A stretch of DNA of 52,126 bases, from the NCBI GenBank assembly GCA_020726405.1, contig DYSB01000004.1:1-52126 (forward strand), in the 5' to 3' direction. Below are positions 9,586-18,585 of the stretch, piece by piece. Position 1 is the first letter of the stretch. Each line of letters begins with the position of its first letter. The position numbers and the translations under genes are program-made. Below the pieces are notes generated by a model. It was not told where the DNA came from. It did not search any database and saw nothing but the letters and a program-made list of their open reading frames with translations. Source of the DNA: Acetofilamentum sp. Its GTDB lineage: Bacteria; CAIWAD01.

Positions 9586-10620
9586 TCAGCGCTCCTCGCG
9601 CCAGTGCAGGACCTTCACCGCGGTCCAGAACATGGCCAGTCCCAACGCCACGCCCAGCCAAAGATCCAGCGCGCCGCCGGTGCCCGGTTGCTGGCCCAGC
9701 AGACGTGCCGCAGACGGCAAGGCCCGTGCTTCCCAGCCCATCCCGGCGGGCAGCACGTGGCGCAGCACCCAGTGCCAGAGCTGACCGCCTGTCAGGTAGA
9801 GCACGTCCAGCAGGACGGCGCCGATCAGGACGGCTCCGCAAATCAGACTGTTGCGCTGGCTGGAGCGCGCCTGCAGGCCCAGGCTGCCCCAGAGCAGCGT
9901 GAATCCCAGCCCGGGCAGCATCCAGAGCGTGTCCACCACCGTTTGCAGTGTCAGGGTGCTCCAGAGGACGGCCGGATGGGCGGGCTGCCAGAACAGGCTC
10001 CACGGGGAGTGGCCATATGCCAGCGCCGCGCCACTGAACACCAGCAGCCAGGCCAGCTGGCTCAGTACGATGGTGGCCAGCAGCAGGGCCAGTCCCACCG
10101 GCACGGCGGTGAGCCATTTGGCGCCCAGATACTCCCAGGCCGTCAGCGGCATGGAATGAAAGAACATGCTGCTGCGGGACTGCTGCTCCCGCTGCTGCAT
10201 GCGTCCCAGCAGGATCAGCAGCAGGAAACCGCCGATGGCCAGGGTCACGCGGCCGTGTCCCAGGCTGACTTGCTGGAGGAATCTCGTCCGATCCGCCAGC
10301 GGTGTGGCCTCCACCAGTTGGAACAGGTAGGGCAGCGTCAGATTCTCCAGGTCGACTCGGCGCGTCACCGTGGTGGAGGCGCCGGAATCCTGGGAGTCCT
10401 GGAACAGGCTCTGCTCGGAGTGCCGCACCAGATCGACGTTGCCGTGCAGGTGCTGGGGCACCACCAGCGCCGCCAGTGCCAGACCCAGGTGCAGGACGCA
10501 GATCACCACCGGCACCCAGAGCAGCTCGCGATGCTCCCAGAACTCACGCTTGATCAACACGGCCAACCGGTCAATGCGCGTGCGACAGTCACGCGACGGC
10601 GCGTCCAATGCGCGGTTCAT
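9586..10620 (-). CDS. ABC transporter permease (ABC-2 type)
   Basis: This 344-residue integral membrane protein has a cytoplasmic N-terminus, a first TM helix after REFWEHRELLW, a ~100-residue extracytoplasmic loop and five or so further hydrophobic segments. The conserved turn RSSMFFHSMPLTAWEYLGAK matches ABC-2 permeases. Its start overlaps the stop of the ATPase gene by 4 bp, so the two are co-translated. The partner permease downstream is broken, so a transporter built only from this permease and the ATPase would have to be homodimeric. The substrate is unknown; YtrA-linked systems are often induced by cell-wall antibiotics, but nothing here proves that. Confidence 0.88.
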   Translation of the reverse strand: MNRALDAPSRDCRTRIDRLAVLIKREFWEHRELLWVPVVICVLHLGLALAALVVPQHLHGNVDLVRHSEQSLFQDSQDSGASTTVTRRVDLENLTLPYLFQLVEATPLADRTRFLQQVSLGHGRVTLAIGGFLLLILLGRMQQREQQSRSSMFFHSMPLTAWEYLGAKWLTAVPVGLALLLATIVLSQLAWLLVFSGAALAYGHSPWSLFWQPAHPAVLWSTLTLQTVVDTLWMLPGLGFTLLWGSLGLQARSSQRNSLICGAVLIGAVLLDVLYLTGGQLWHWVLRHVLPAGMGWEARALPSAARLLGQQPGTGGALDLWLGVALGLAMFWTAVKVLHWREER

Positions 10621-11477
10621 GCCCGGCCCTCCCCCTCGATCATCGCCACGAAGAGGTCGGCCACCCCCGGCGTGCGCAGTCCACCCAGGGCTTCCAACCG
10701 CCCGCGGTCCACGCCGTCATAGAGGAAGACGTGCCGGCCGAGCAGCGACTCTTCACGCAGCGGCGCCAGGGCGCGCGCCGCGGCGGCCTGCTCGAGCCCG
10801 CAGGCCAGCTGACAGAAACGTGCGGGTAGCTCGTCCATGGGCAGGTTCAGCACGATGCGCCCCTGGCGGATGAAGATCAGGTCGGTGAGGATGTGCTCCA
10901 CCTCCTCCACCTGATGCGTGGAAATGAGAATGGTGCGCTCCTCGTCGAAGAAATCCGTCACCAGGCTGCTGTGGAAGGCCTTGCGGTAGAGGATGTCCAG
11001 CCCCAGCGTGGGCTCGTCCAGCACCAGCAGGCGCGCGTCGATGGCCATCACCAGCGCCAGGTGCAACTGGGTCTTCATGCCCTTGGAGAGGCGGGCCACT
11101 TTGAAGTCGGGCTTGATCTCGGTCTTGGCCAGGAAGGCCTCGGCCTTCTCGCGGCGGAAACGCGGATGGACCTGCGAGCAATACTCCAGCAGTTGGCGGA
11201 CCCGGATCCAGTCGGGCAGCGTGGCCACGTCCGCGATGTAGGAGACCTGCTCCAGCATGGTGGCCCGCTCGCGGTGCGGGTCAAAGCCCAGCACGGACAA
11301 CTCGCCGTCGAAGCGCAGCAGGCCGAGGATGCTCTTCAGCAGGGTGGACTTGCCGGCGCCGTTGGGTCCGATCAGGCCCACGATGCGGCCAGCCGGGATG
11401 CTCAGGTTCAGGTCGGTCAGGGCCTGGACGCGCCCGTAGCGCTTGCTCAGGCCGGCGGCGTGGATCAGCTCAGGCAT
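10617..11477 (-). CDS. ABC transporter ATP-binding protein
   Basis: The 286-residue ATPase has Walker A GPNGAGKST at 37-45, a degenerate signature LSKGMKTQLHLAL in place of LSGGQ, Walker B LLVLDEPTLGLD and the switch His in ILISTHQVEEVE. About 70 C-terminal residues extend beyond the ATPase core. The LSKGMK-type signature is typical of ATPases paired with ABC-2 permeases and YtrA-type GntR regulators. The gene lies between gntR (8-bp overlap) and permease (4-bp overlap), forming one regulated unit. Confidence 0.92.
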   Translation of the reverse strand: MPELIHAAGLSKRYGRVQALTDLNLSIPAGRIVGLIGPNGAGKSTLLKSILGLLRFDGELSVLGFDPHRERATMLEQVSYIADVATLPDWIRVRQLLEYCSQVHPRFRREKAEAFLAKTEIKPDFKVARLSKGMKTQLHLALVMAIDARLLVLDEPTLGLDILYRKAFHSSLVTDFFDEERTILISTHQVEEVEHILTDLIFIRQGRIVLNLPMDELPARFCQLACGLEQAAAARALAPLREESLLGRHVFLYDGVDRGRLEALGGLRTPGVADLFVAMIEGEGRA

Positions 11478-11868
11478 GTCGTGTTCCCTCCCCTTTCGCA
11501 GCGGTCGGTGCGGCAGCCGGGGCGGCGGCCAGCAACTCGCCCGTGCTCAGTCCCAGGGCCTGGATCCGTTGCCGGATGCGCGGCCAGTCCACTTCCAGGA
11601 ACTGCTTGCGCTCCTGCGCTAGCAGCCGTTCGCGGGCCCCCGCCTGGATGAACATGCCCAGTCCCCTCCTTTTTTCCAGCACGCCCTCGTCCGCGAGGAG
11701 CTGGTAGGCCTTCATGACTGTGATCGGGTTGACGGCGTATTCGGCCGCCACTTGGCGGACCGAGGGCAGTTGCTCCTCGGTTTTGAGCGAGTCCCCCAGC
11801 ACCATCCGCACGATCAGGTCGCGGATCTGCAGGAAGATGGGGTCCCGCTCGTTCCAATGGTGTTGCAT
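11470..11868 (-). CDS. GntR-family (YtrA subfamily) transcriptional regulator
   Basis: This 132-residue protein has an N-terminal winged helix-turn-helix (residues ~1-78: LPSVRQVAAEYAVNPITVMK then LLADEGVLEKRRGLGMFI). Its short helical tail is of the YtrA kind and lacks a large ligand-binding domain. YtrA regulators repress the adjacent ABC exporter operon and their own gene. Gene order and overlap with the ATPase support this. A TGTA-N6-TACA palindrome 23-36 bp upstream of the start is a plausible operator. Confidence 0.9.
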   Translation of the reverse strand: MQHHWNERDPIFLQIRDLIVRMVLGDSLKTEEQLPSVRQVAAEYAVNPITVMKAYQLLADEGVLEKRRGLGMFIQAGARERLLAQERKQFLEVDWPRIRQRIQALGLSTGELLAAAPAAAPTAAKGEGTRHA

Positions 11869-11890
11869 GGCCTCACCGTTGATTTTGTAT

Positions 11891-11904
11891 TGTATCAGAC
11901 TACA
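11891..11904 (-). promoter_or_regulatory. Candidate operator of the gntR-ABC operon
   Basis: The inverted repeat TGTATCAGACTACA (TGTA-N6-TACA) lies 23-36 bp upstream of the gntR start, in the only AT-rich patch nearby. On the minus strand it overlaps TACAAT, a possible -10 hexamer. GntR proteins bind short palindromes of this kind. Binding by this regulator is inferred from position and symmetry only. Confidence 0.45.
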
Positions 11905-12064
11905 CCACTATAACACGCAAACACCAAGAAGAGAGTCAAGCCCCTGATGCACGTTTTTTCGCTGCATGGAAAAGCAATCCAGGTCCACTCTGAATCAGGT
12001 CTGTCATCCTGGCCGGACAGGAAGATTGGAGGAGGGGCGGTTATCCACGGATTGACGACATGCG

Positions 12065-12163
12065 GTGCCAGAGCAGTGCCAGAGCAGTGCCAGAGCGGTG
12101 CCAGAGCGGTGCCAGGTCGGTGCCAGGTCGGTGCCAGGTCGGTGCCAGGTCGGTGCCAGAGCG
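12065..12163. repeat. Nine tandem 11-bp repeats
   Basis: Nine head-to-tail 11-mers occur without interruption. Units 1-2 are GTGCCAGAGCA, 3-4 GTGCCAGAGCG, 5-8 GTGCCAGGTCG and 9 GTGCCAGAGCG. They occupy a gene-free stretch (11869-12172) upstream of the gntR-ABC operon and just downstream of a small minus-strand gene. The rest of that stretch holds the gntR promoter region and nothing else I recognise. The 11-bp period puts every unit on nearly the same face of the DNA helix. Being non-triplet and non-spaced, it is neither a coding repeat nor a CRISPR array. Confidence 0.95.
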
Positions 12164-12172
12164 CGGTAGTCG

Positions 12173-12393
12173 TCAGAACTGGCCCACCAACTCCAGCTCG
12201 GGGCTGTCGAACATCTCGCTGGGGGAGATCACGGCTTCCTCCTGGGGCAGGGAGGCGCCGTAGTGCTCGCGCAGTTTGGCCCGCACGAGCGGGGTTGAGA
12301 GGTCGGAGTCGCACAGCTTCTGCAGACGGCCGATGCGCACGCCGGCGCCGCAGAGGGCGAGCAGCAGAAGGATCTGCCGGATTGCTGCGCCAT
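12173..12393 (-). CDS. Small hypothetical protein, probably frameshifted near its start
   Basis: The frame ending at TGA 12173-12175 has strong coding character (GC in most third positions). It encodes a hydrophobic segment (IRQILLLLALCGAGVRIG) and then a charged tail (REHYGASLPQEEAVISPSEM). The nearest in-frame start is only a TTG. An ATG at 12391-12393 with GGGAG upstream lies in the adjacent frame and would join it if one base were added near codon 4, giving about 73 residues. The family is not recognised; it could also be a fragment of a larger lost gene. Confidence 0.4.
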
Positions 12394-12449
12394 GAGATGC
12401 TCCCGCGTGTCCTGATCCGGACAACCGGCCGCGTCGACCGGCGCCGGGC

Positions 12450-12665
12450 TCAGTAGATGAAGGGAATCAGCTTGCTCACCTGGAGTTGGTAGTGGGCGTA
12501 TTCCGGGTATTTGGCGAGCAGCCAGGTTTCTTCGCGCCGGGATTTCAGGCCCAGGAAGACCAGGGCCATCAGAATGACCTGCCCCAGTACCCAGGCCTCG
12601 CCCCGGCTGCCGCGCCACCAGGATGGTTGCGGGGACACACGGCGCGCGGACTGCGGGCGGCTCAT
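12450..12665 (-). CDS. Internally deleted isoprenylcysteine methyltransferase-like membrane protein
   Basis: The 71-residue frame begins like a small membrane methyltransferase (GEAWVLGQVILMALVFLGL, one TM helix). It passes directly into the typical C-terminal motif of that family, SRREETWLLAKYPEYAHYQ, ending LIPFIY. The middle ~100 residues, including the remaining TM helices and the SAM-binding RHP-type motif, are absent. The start overlaps the stop of the upstream C_GCAxxG gene by 4 bp. It is probably a non-functional deletion product kept in frame. The family call rests on the two termini. Confidence 0.55.
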   Translation of the reverse strand: MSRPQSARRVSPQPSWWRGSRGEAWVLGQVILMALVFLGLKSRREETWLLAKYPEYAHYQLQVSKLIPFIY

Positions 12666-13118
12666 GCCGGCACCGTGGCGCGGGGCGGCAGGAGGTCCAC
12701 CAGCAGCTCGGCCGCAATGCGCACGGCGGGCGTGCAGCGGGTGGCGAACAGGTCCTGGGCGCGGGCCTGCTCCAGCCCTGCGGCCGTGCGGACGTCACAG
12801 CCCAGGATGTCCGGGCAATCCAGCGCGCCCACGCGCTCCCGGAAGCGCCGCGTGAACTCACTCGTCACCTCGGCCAGGCGATTTCGGCCCTCCTTGGTGA
12901 CACAATCCGGGCCGGCCAGAGCCAACCCCAGCACCAGGAAGGCGCCGCTGGCTGCGCCGCAGATGCCGCCCCTGGCGCATGCCGCCGGCGAAGCCCGCCG
13001 CCCGCCGTTGGGCCGTCTCCAACTCCAGCCCGTACTCCGGCGCAAAGGCCTCCAACACGGCCTGGGAACAGGCGTGGCCTGCCTGATGCGCCTGCTGGGC
13101 GCGCTCGATGGGATTCAT
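12662..13118 (-). pseudogene. C_GCAxxG_C_C family redox protein, frameshifted
   Basis: ATG 13118 follows GGAGG and encodes MNPIERAQQAHQAGHACSQA, the start of a C_GCAxxG_C_C family protein. At 12969-12972 a run of four C (GGGG on the coding strand) shifts the frame. The adjacent frame continues with the hallmark GGICGAASGAFLVLGLAL and later Cys residues (LDCPDILGCD, FATRC). Removing one base restores a 151-residue protein. Members are small Cys-rich proteins thought to be redox-active or metal-binding. Whether the shift is biological or a homopolymer miscall is open. Confidence 0.75.
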
Positions 13119-13202
13119 GGGATCCTCCGGTTGCTCGTGGGGTAACGCTTGGGCGCTGGATCGGTGCGGACGGCTGGGAATCACCGTCGTCGCCAAACCC
13201 GC

Positions 13203-14933
13203 TCAGACGGGCGGTCGCAGGCGCCCGGCCAGTCCCGAACAGCGCAGCGCCCGCCGGCCCGCCGCCAGCCGCAGGGCGTCTTCGGAGGCCACGATCACCA
13301 GGCGCTGCCGGGCGCGGGTGGCGCCCGTGTAGAGGAGTTCGCTGCAGAGCAGGGGGGACGGGGCTTCGGGCAGGATGAGCAGCACGTGGTCCCACTCGGA
13401 GCCTTGGCTCTGGTGCACGGTGAGGGCCCAGGCGGGAGCCCAGCCCGGCAGCTGGGCCAGACGCAGGTCGCGCGGCCCGGCACCGCCGGCCAACAGGCAG
13501 CGGGCGCCCTCGCCGGGGCGCCCCTCCAGCAGACCGCCGTCGCCATTGAATACACCCAGCCGCGCGTCGTTGGCCGTCACCAGCAGCGGGGCGCGTACCG
13601 TGGGCACGGGGCCGCCGCACCAGCGCCGCTCGCACCAGAAGTTGAGACCCTCCACGCCCAGCCGGCCCCGGCGCTGGCCGCAGAGTACGCGGAAGTGTCC
13701 CAGTGCCGCCAGGGCCGCTTCGGCGGACTCCGCGGCAGCCAGCGGCGCGTAGCCGGCCTCCAGCTCATCCTCGAGTTCTCGGTTCCAGTCCGGCCCGCCT
13801 GGTGGCAGCCAGAGCAGGTCTGGCCGGCCTGCGCGCAGCAGTTCGGGCAGTTCGTGCGCGCGACCCTCGCGCAATAGGATCGTCAACCTGCCGATGCCGC
13901 TGTCCGGGGCGAAGCGCCGGCTGCCGCGCAGGCGTACCACCACGGGCAGGGAATCGACGACCGACGGTGGCGTCTCCAGCCCGGCGCACAGTTCCTCCAG
14001 CACGGCCCCGGCCTCCACGGAGGCCAGTTGGTCGGGGTCCCCCACCAGCAGCAGGCGGGCCTCGTCGGGCAAGGCACTCAGCACGCGGGCCATCAGGGGC
14101 AGATCGGCCATGGAGGCCTCGTCCACGATCAACCAATCCAGCTGGCGCAGTCGACCCCGGGAGTCCGTCTCCTGCAGCAAGCGGTGCAGGGTGGAGGCTG
14201 GCGGCAGGTCGCGCAGCCGGCGGGCTGTCTCGACGGGAAGGTGTTTCAGCTGGCCGGCCAGGGCTTCCTGCAGGCGCGCGGCGGCCTTGCCCGTGGGCGC
14301 GGCCAGGCGCAGGCGCAGGTCGGGCTGGCGCGCCAGGGCCAGGCCGAGCAGCAGGGCCACGGTGGTGGTCTTGCCGCTACCGGGTCCACCGGTGAGCAGC
14401 AGGAGGCGGCGGCGGAAGGCTGCCCGCAGCGCCGTGCGCTGCTCCGGATCCTCCGTGAGCGTGTCGATTTCATCCGGACCCGCGGGGGACTCGTCCAGGG
14501 ACAGGCGGGCCAGCACCTGCCCGGCCACCTGGCACTCGGCGCTCCAGAGCCGCTCCAGGAACAGCTGGCCGTCCTCCAGCACCAGTGGACGATCCGCTTC
14601 GCCGGCGGCGGCCACCACGGGACTGGAGGTCAGCCACGGTTGCCAAGCGTCCAGTACGGGGGCCCGTTCCCCCCAGGCGGCGTCGAGGGCGGCTGGCAGG
14701 AGCTGGCCGGCCACCTGCTCCAGGGGCAGACAACTGTGCTGGTGCCGGCGCCAGACGCTGCAGAGCGCGGCGGCCAGCCCGATGGCGGAGGCGGCCGACG
14801 GGCGGCCGTCCAGGCGGGCGAGCAGGCGACCCAGTTCCAGGTCCAGCATTCCCAGGCCTTCTTCCTGCACGAGCTCAAGCATGGGATTCACGATGGGCGA
14901 CCTCGGTTCGGCGTGTGTCACGGCGTCAATCAC
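13203..14933 (-). CDS. recD: RecBCD exonuclease V alpha subunit RecD
   Basis: This is a 576-residue SF1B 5'-3' helicase. Walker A GGPGSGKTT is at 182-190; motif II LIVDEASMADLPLM and a C-terminal UvrD/TraA-like motif (ALTVHQSQGSEWDHVLLI) follow. Length is close to E. coli RecD (608). It ends the recC-recB-recD operon. The start used here is GTG 14931-14933, overlapping the recB stop by 8 bp; ATG at 14880-14882 is an alternative that would remove 17 residues. Neither has a strong ribosome-binding site, which fits translational coupling to recB. RecD supplies the fast motor of the double-strand-break repair complex. Confidence 0.95.
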   Translation of the reverse strand: MIDAVTHAEPRSPIVNPMLELVQEEGLGMLDLELGRLLARLDGRPSAASAIGLAAALCSVWRRHQHSCLPLEQVAGQLLPAALDAAWGERAPVLDAWQPWLTSSPVVAAAGEADRPLVLEDGQLFLERLWSAECQVAGQVLARLSLDESPAGPDEIDTLTEDPEQRTALRAAFRRRLLLLTGGPGSGKTTTVALLLGLALARQPDLRLRLAAPTGKAAARLQEALAGQLKHLPVETARRLRDLPPASTLHRLLQETDSRGRLRQLDWLIVDEASMADLPLMARVLSALPDEARLLLVGDPDQLASVEAGAVLEELCAGLETPPSVVDSLPVVVRLRGSRRFAPDSGIGRLTILLREGRAHELPELLRAGRPDLLWLPPGGPDWNRELEDELEAGYAPLAAAESAEAALAALGHFRVLCGQRRGRLGVEGLNFWCERRWCGGPVPTVRAPLLVTANDARLGVFNGDGGLLEGRPGEGARCLLAGGAGPRDLRLAQLPGWAPAWALTVHQSQGSEWDHVLLILPEAPSPLLCSELLYTGATRARQRLVIVASEDALRLAAGRRALRCSGLAGRLRPPV

Positions 14934-17900
14934 GGGACGGGCTCAACCGGCTGTCAAGTTCCAGAATCAGCTCCAGCGGCGGACGGTCCTCGAAGCAGCC
15001 CTGACTGGGTTGATCCGCCTGCACGCCGCGCAGGAAGAGATAGCGCAACCCGCCCAGGTGCTCGCCGGGTCGGTAGCCGGGGAGGGTGCGCGCCAGGTGG
15101 CGGTGCAGCGCGACCAGATAGAGCAGGCCCTGGATGAAATAGCCGGAGCGCGCCATCTCGTCGGCCAGGGCGCGGCGCGGATAGGCCGCGGCCGTCGTGC
15201 CCAGCCGGTTGGATTTCCAGTCCAGCACCCACCAGCGGCCGTCCTGCCAGTGGATCTGATCGATGTAGCCCTTGAGGAAGCCCGCGGGCAGGTCGCCGGG
15301 CAGCGGCGGTGGGCTGGCGGGCCAGGGCGGCGTCAGCCCCAGCCGGGCCGCGGAGAAGAGGCCGTGGCGCTCCAGCAGCGCGCGGAACTCCACCGCCGAC
15401 AGGGCGGCGGCGCGCAGGTGGAATTCCAGCTCGGACACTCGCTGTCCGTCCCCTAGCGAGGAGAGCCGGAATCCCTGCGTCGTGAGCGGCGTGTCCAGGA
15501 TCTCCTCCAGCCAGCGCGCGCTGCCCGGGGCGAGGGATTCGTCCAGCCCGTGGGCGCGCAGCTGCTGCCGGCAGTGGGCCTCCAGTTGGGCGGACCCGCG
15601 GCCGGGGCTGAAATCCGCCAGCTCCAGCAGCTTGTGCAGGCAGGTGCCGGCGGTGGCCCCGCGGGGAAAGCGCCCGCGCCAGTCCTCGGGCTCGCCAGGC
15701 TCCAACTCCGCCGCCGGGGCCGCGCCCGCGAACCACTCGTCCAGCCGCTCGTCGGCGTGGGCGTCGGTGAGCAGGCTGGAGAAGGAGCTGAGCCGCGCGC
15801 CCGCCGGAATGCGGCCCGCGAAAGGCTGGATCCGCGGAAGCTCCGCTACAGCGCGCAGCGTGTCACCCGCATCCGGGGCGGGCAGGAGTTCCAGGGCTTC
15901 CACGCCCAGCACGCCGGGACGGGCGAGTTCCTCCCAGGCCTGCCGCTGGGGCCCGGGACCCTCGGCCCAGAGCGTCTTCCAGGACTCGCCGGCGCCGGGC
16001 GCATCCTCCGTCAGCCGGCGCGAGAGCAGCAGCCAGTCCAGCGCGCAGGGCCGCCGCCGGCTCGCCGAACTGGGCGCCACGCTGTAGAGTAGGGTGTGGT
16101 GGCGGGCGCGGGTGAGGCCCACGTAGGCCAGCCGCAGGCTCTCCGCCAACTCTTCCTCTTGCAGGGCAACGTGCCGGGCGTCCGGCAGGGGCCGCGCCTT
16201 GGACCAGGCCACCAGCTCCGGCCGGTCCGCCTCGTCGTGCAGAAGCGTCGCGCCGAACTCGTCCCGCCGCCCGCTCTCGTCCCAGAGGAAGGGACAGACC
16301 ACCAGCGGGAACTCCAGTCCCTTGCTCTTGTGCAGCGTCAGCACACGCACCAGGTTGTCCTCGCTCTCCAATCGCAGCTCGGCCGCCGCGCTCTCCTGAT
16401 CGCGGCTCCACTCCAGCCGCAGAGCCAGTTCGTCCGGTGTCAAGCCGCCGGGGCCCTCCAGTCCGGGCAACAGCTCCAGCAACTGCAGCCAGTTGGTGAG
16501 CCGGCGTTCGCCCCGGCGCAGTCCCAGCAGGGCCTCCGGCAGACCCATGCCCTCGAACAGTCCACGCAGCGCACGGCTGGAGCCCAGGCGCCGGGCCGCC
16601 TGCAAGGCCGCATGCAGACGCTCCTGCAGCTCCTCCTGGAGTGGCGCGGAGCCCAGCGCAGCCTGGGGATCCGAGCCCAGCGCGAAGGCCAGCGGGCCGG
16701 CCAGCACGGTGCGCAGACGCCCCGTGTCATGGGGGCGTGCCAGGGCCAGCAGCAGGCGCTGCAGGTCCACGGCCTCGGGGCTCTGCAGGACGGAGCGCGG
16801 GCTGAGCTGCACGCAGGCCAGTCCCAGTTCCGCCAGCGCGTCCGCCACCAGCGTGCCCTGGCGATGGCTGCGCACCAGCACGGCCACGTCCCGGCCCTCG
16901 ACGGGCTCCAGGCCACCCGGCCCCAGCCAGCCAGTACGCTGTCCGGGGGACGGGCGCAGCAGGCGGGCCAGCAGGCGCGCCAGGTGCCGGGCCACCCGCC
17001 GTCCGGCGAAGGGTCGGTTCAGGCCGGGCACGTCCTCTTGCAACACGCGGAAAGGCGGCAGCGCCCGGCCGTCCAGCCAGAGTTCCCGCTCCGCGACCTG
17101 GCCCGACGGCCGCAGCTCAGCCGCATGGATGTCCGGACGCAGGAAGGCGCCGCGCTGCGCGGGAAAGCGTCCGGCGTCGAACAATGCGTTGACCGCCGTC
17201 AGCAGGCCGGCCCCGGAGCGCCAGTTGGTGCGCAGCTCCTCGCGCCGGTCCGCCGTCCGGGCCGCCGCCAGATAGGCGCGCAGGTCGGCGCCGCGGAAGG
17301 AGTAGATGGCCTGCTTGGGGTCGCCCACCAGAATTAGCGGCCGGCCCTCGGCCTGGAAAACACGCCGGAAGATTCCGGCCTGCAGCGGGTCGGTGTCCTG
17401 GAACTCGTCCACCAGCGCCACGCGCCAGCGCCGGCCCAGCGCCCGGGCCAACTCGCCGCCGCCCGGGCCGGCGAGGCCCTCGGCCACCAGACTGAGCAGG
17501 TCGCTGAAATCCAGCCGTCGATTCTCCAGTCGCAATTCGGCGGCCCGCCGGGGCCAGCTGCGCAGGGCCTGGTCCTGCAAGCGCTCCAGGACGACCGTGT
17601 AGCTCTCCACCAGCCGGTCCTCGAGCTCCAGCAACTGGTTCAGCGCGTCCAGGGCCGGATGCCGGGGAATCCGCCCATCCTTGGATTTGGCCGCCATGGC
17701 CCCTGCGGAGAAGCGTCGGGCCTGGGGACAGGCCCCCAGCGGCGCATCCTGCTCCAGCCAGCGGACGGTGGCCAGCAGCCAGCGGGGCACGTGATCCTTG
17801 CGGTAACTGCGCTTGTCCAGTGTGGACGAGGCCAGCAGGGCGGCCAGCTCCTCCGGCACAGACGGCGCAAAGGCTCGCCGGGCCGCATCCGCAGCCTGGA

Positions 17901-18585
17901 TCCGCCCAGCTTCCAGTGTGGGTAGCGGAGCCAGCGCAGCCTCCAGTGCGGAGCTGCCGTCCGGAGCCGGGACGGTCAGCGCGTGCTGTCGGCCCAGTCC
18001 CGCCAGTTTGAGCCAGGGCCCGGGATCCAGCAGACCGCCCTGACTGCGCAGCCAGTCCAGCAGACCGGGCGGGAAGGCCTGCCACAGGCGGCGCAACTCG
18101 TCCAGCCCCACCTGGCGCAGGGAGTCGGCGGAGTCCTCGCCCAGTTCCAGCTCCGCCGGCAGGCCCAGGGCCACGGCCCGCTCGCTCAGCACACGCTTGC
18201 AGAATCCGTGGATGGTGAAGATCGAGGCCTCGTCGAAGGCCGCCAGCGCCGCGCGCAGCTGGCGCAGGGCCAGCTCGTCGTCCCAGCGGCCGGCCTCCCG
18301 CAGGTGGGCACGCAGCTCCTCCAGGAAGGGATCCGCCGGCGGGCCGTCGGGCTCCAGCGCCCGGCGGGCCTCCTCCAGCCGCTGGCGCAGCCGGTCGCGC
18401 AGCTCGGCGGTGGCGGCCTCGGTGAAAGTGAGCACCAGCAGCGAGGGCAGGTCCAGCCCTTCCTCCAACAGGAAGCGCAGCACCAGCGCGCCAATGGTCC
18501 AGGTCTTGCCCGTGCCCGCGCTGGCCTCCACCAGCAAGGTGCCCTGGAGTGGGACGCGGACAGGATCGTGCATCGCGTGGCTCAT
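14926..18585 (-). CDS. recB: RecBCD exonuclease V beta subunit RecB (helicase-nuclease)
   Basis: The 1219-residue product carries an SF1A UvrD-like helicase with Walker A ASAGTGKT (21-28), Walker B VDEFQDTDPLQ, VGDPKQAIYSFRGADL and TLHKSKGLEFPLVV. The C-terminal PD-(D/E)XK nuclease has KGYIDQIHW...VLDWKSNRLG (Asp, Asp, Lys), about 110 residues from the end, then GGLRYLFLRGV as in E. coli RecB. Start ATG 18585 was chosen because it overlaps the recC stop (ATGA) and places Walker A at the usual distance; the frame is open further upstream inside recC, which is not meaningful. It unwinds and degrades DNA ends and loads RecA. Confidence 0.96.
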   Translation of the reverse strand: MSHAMHDPVRVPLQGTLLVEASAGTGKTWTIGALVLRFLLEEGLDLPSLLVLTFTEAATAELRDRLRQRLEEARRALEPDGPPADPFLEELRAHLREAGRWDDELALRQLRAALAAFDEASIFTIHGFCKRVLSERAVALGLPAELELGEDSADSLRQVGLDELRRLWQAFPPGLLDWLRSQGGLLDPGPWLKLAGLGRQHALTVPAPDGSSALEAALAPLPTLEAGRIQAADAARRAFAPSVPEELAALLASSTLDKRSYRKDHVPRWLLATVRWLEQDAPLGACPQARRFSAGAMAAKSKDGRIPRHPALDALNQLLELEDRLVESYTVVLERLQDQALRSWPRRAAELRLENRRLDFSDLLSLVAEGLAGPGGGELARALGRRWRVALVDEFQDTDPLQAGIFRRVFQAEGRPLILVGDPKQAIYSFRGADLRAYLAAARTADRREELRTNWRSGAGLLTAVNALFDAGRFPAQRGAFLRPDIHAAELRPSGQVAERELWLDGRALPPFRVLQEDVPGLNRPFAGRRVARHLARLLARLLRPSPGQRTGWLGPGGLEPVEGRDVAVLVRSHRQGTLVADALAELGLACVQLSPRSVLQSPEAVDLQRLLLALARPHDTGRLRTVLAGPLAFALGSDPQAALGSAPLQEELQERLHAALQAARRLGSSRALRGLFEGMGLPEALLGLRRGERRLTNWLQLLELLPGLEGPGGLTPDELALRLEWSRDQESAAAELRLESEDNLVRVLTLHKSKGLEFPLVVCPFLWDESGRRDEFGATLLHDEADRPELVAWSKARPLPDARHVALQEEELAESLRLAYVGLTRARHHTLLYSVAPSSASRRRPCALDWLLLSRRLTEDAPGAGESWKTLWAEGPGPQRQAWEELARPGVLGVEALELLPAPDAGDTLRAVAELPRIQPFAGRIPAGARLSSFSSLLTDAHADERLDEWFAGAAPAAELEPGEPEDWRGRFPRGATAGTCLHKLLELADFSPGRGSAQLEAHCRQQLRAHGLDESLAPGSARWLEEILDTPLTTQGFRLSSLGDGQRVSELEFHLRAAALSAVEFRALLERHGLFSAARLGLTPPWPASPPPLPGDLPAGFLKGYIDQIHWQDGRWWVLDWKSNRLGTTAAAYPRRALADEMARSGYFIQGLLYLVALHRHLARTLPGYRPGEHLGGLRYLFLRGVQADQPSQGCFEDRPPLELILELDSRLSPSRD

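Noticed and set aside
12041-12050. DnaA box-like TTATCCACGG
   Set aside because: Only one copy, no AT-rich unwinding region, no dnaA or dnaN nearby.
12065-12163. CRISPR array
   Set aside because: Units are 11 bp and directly adjacent with no spacers, and no cas genes are present.
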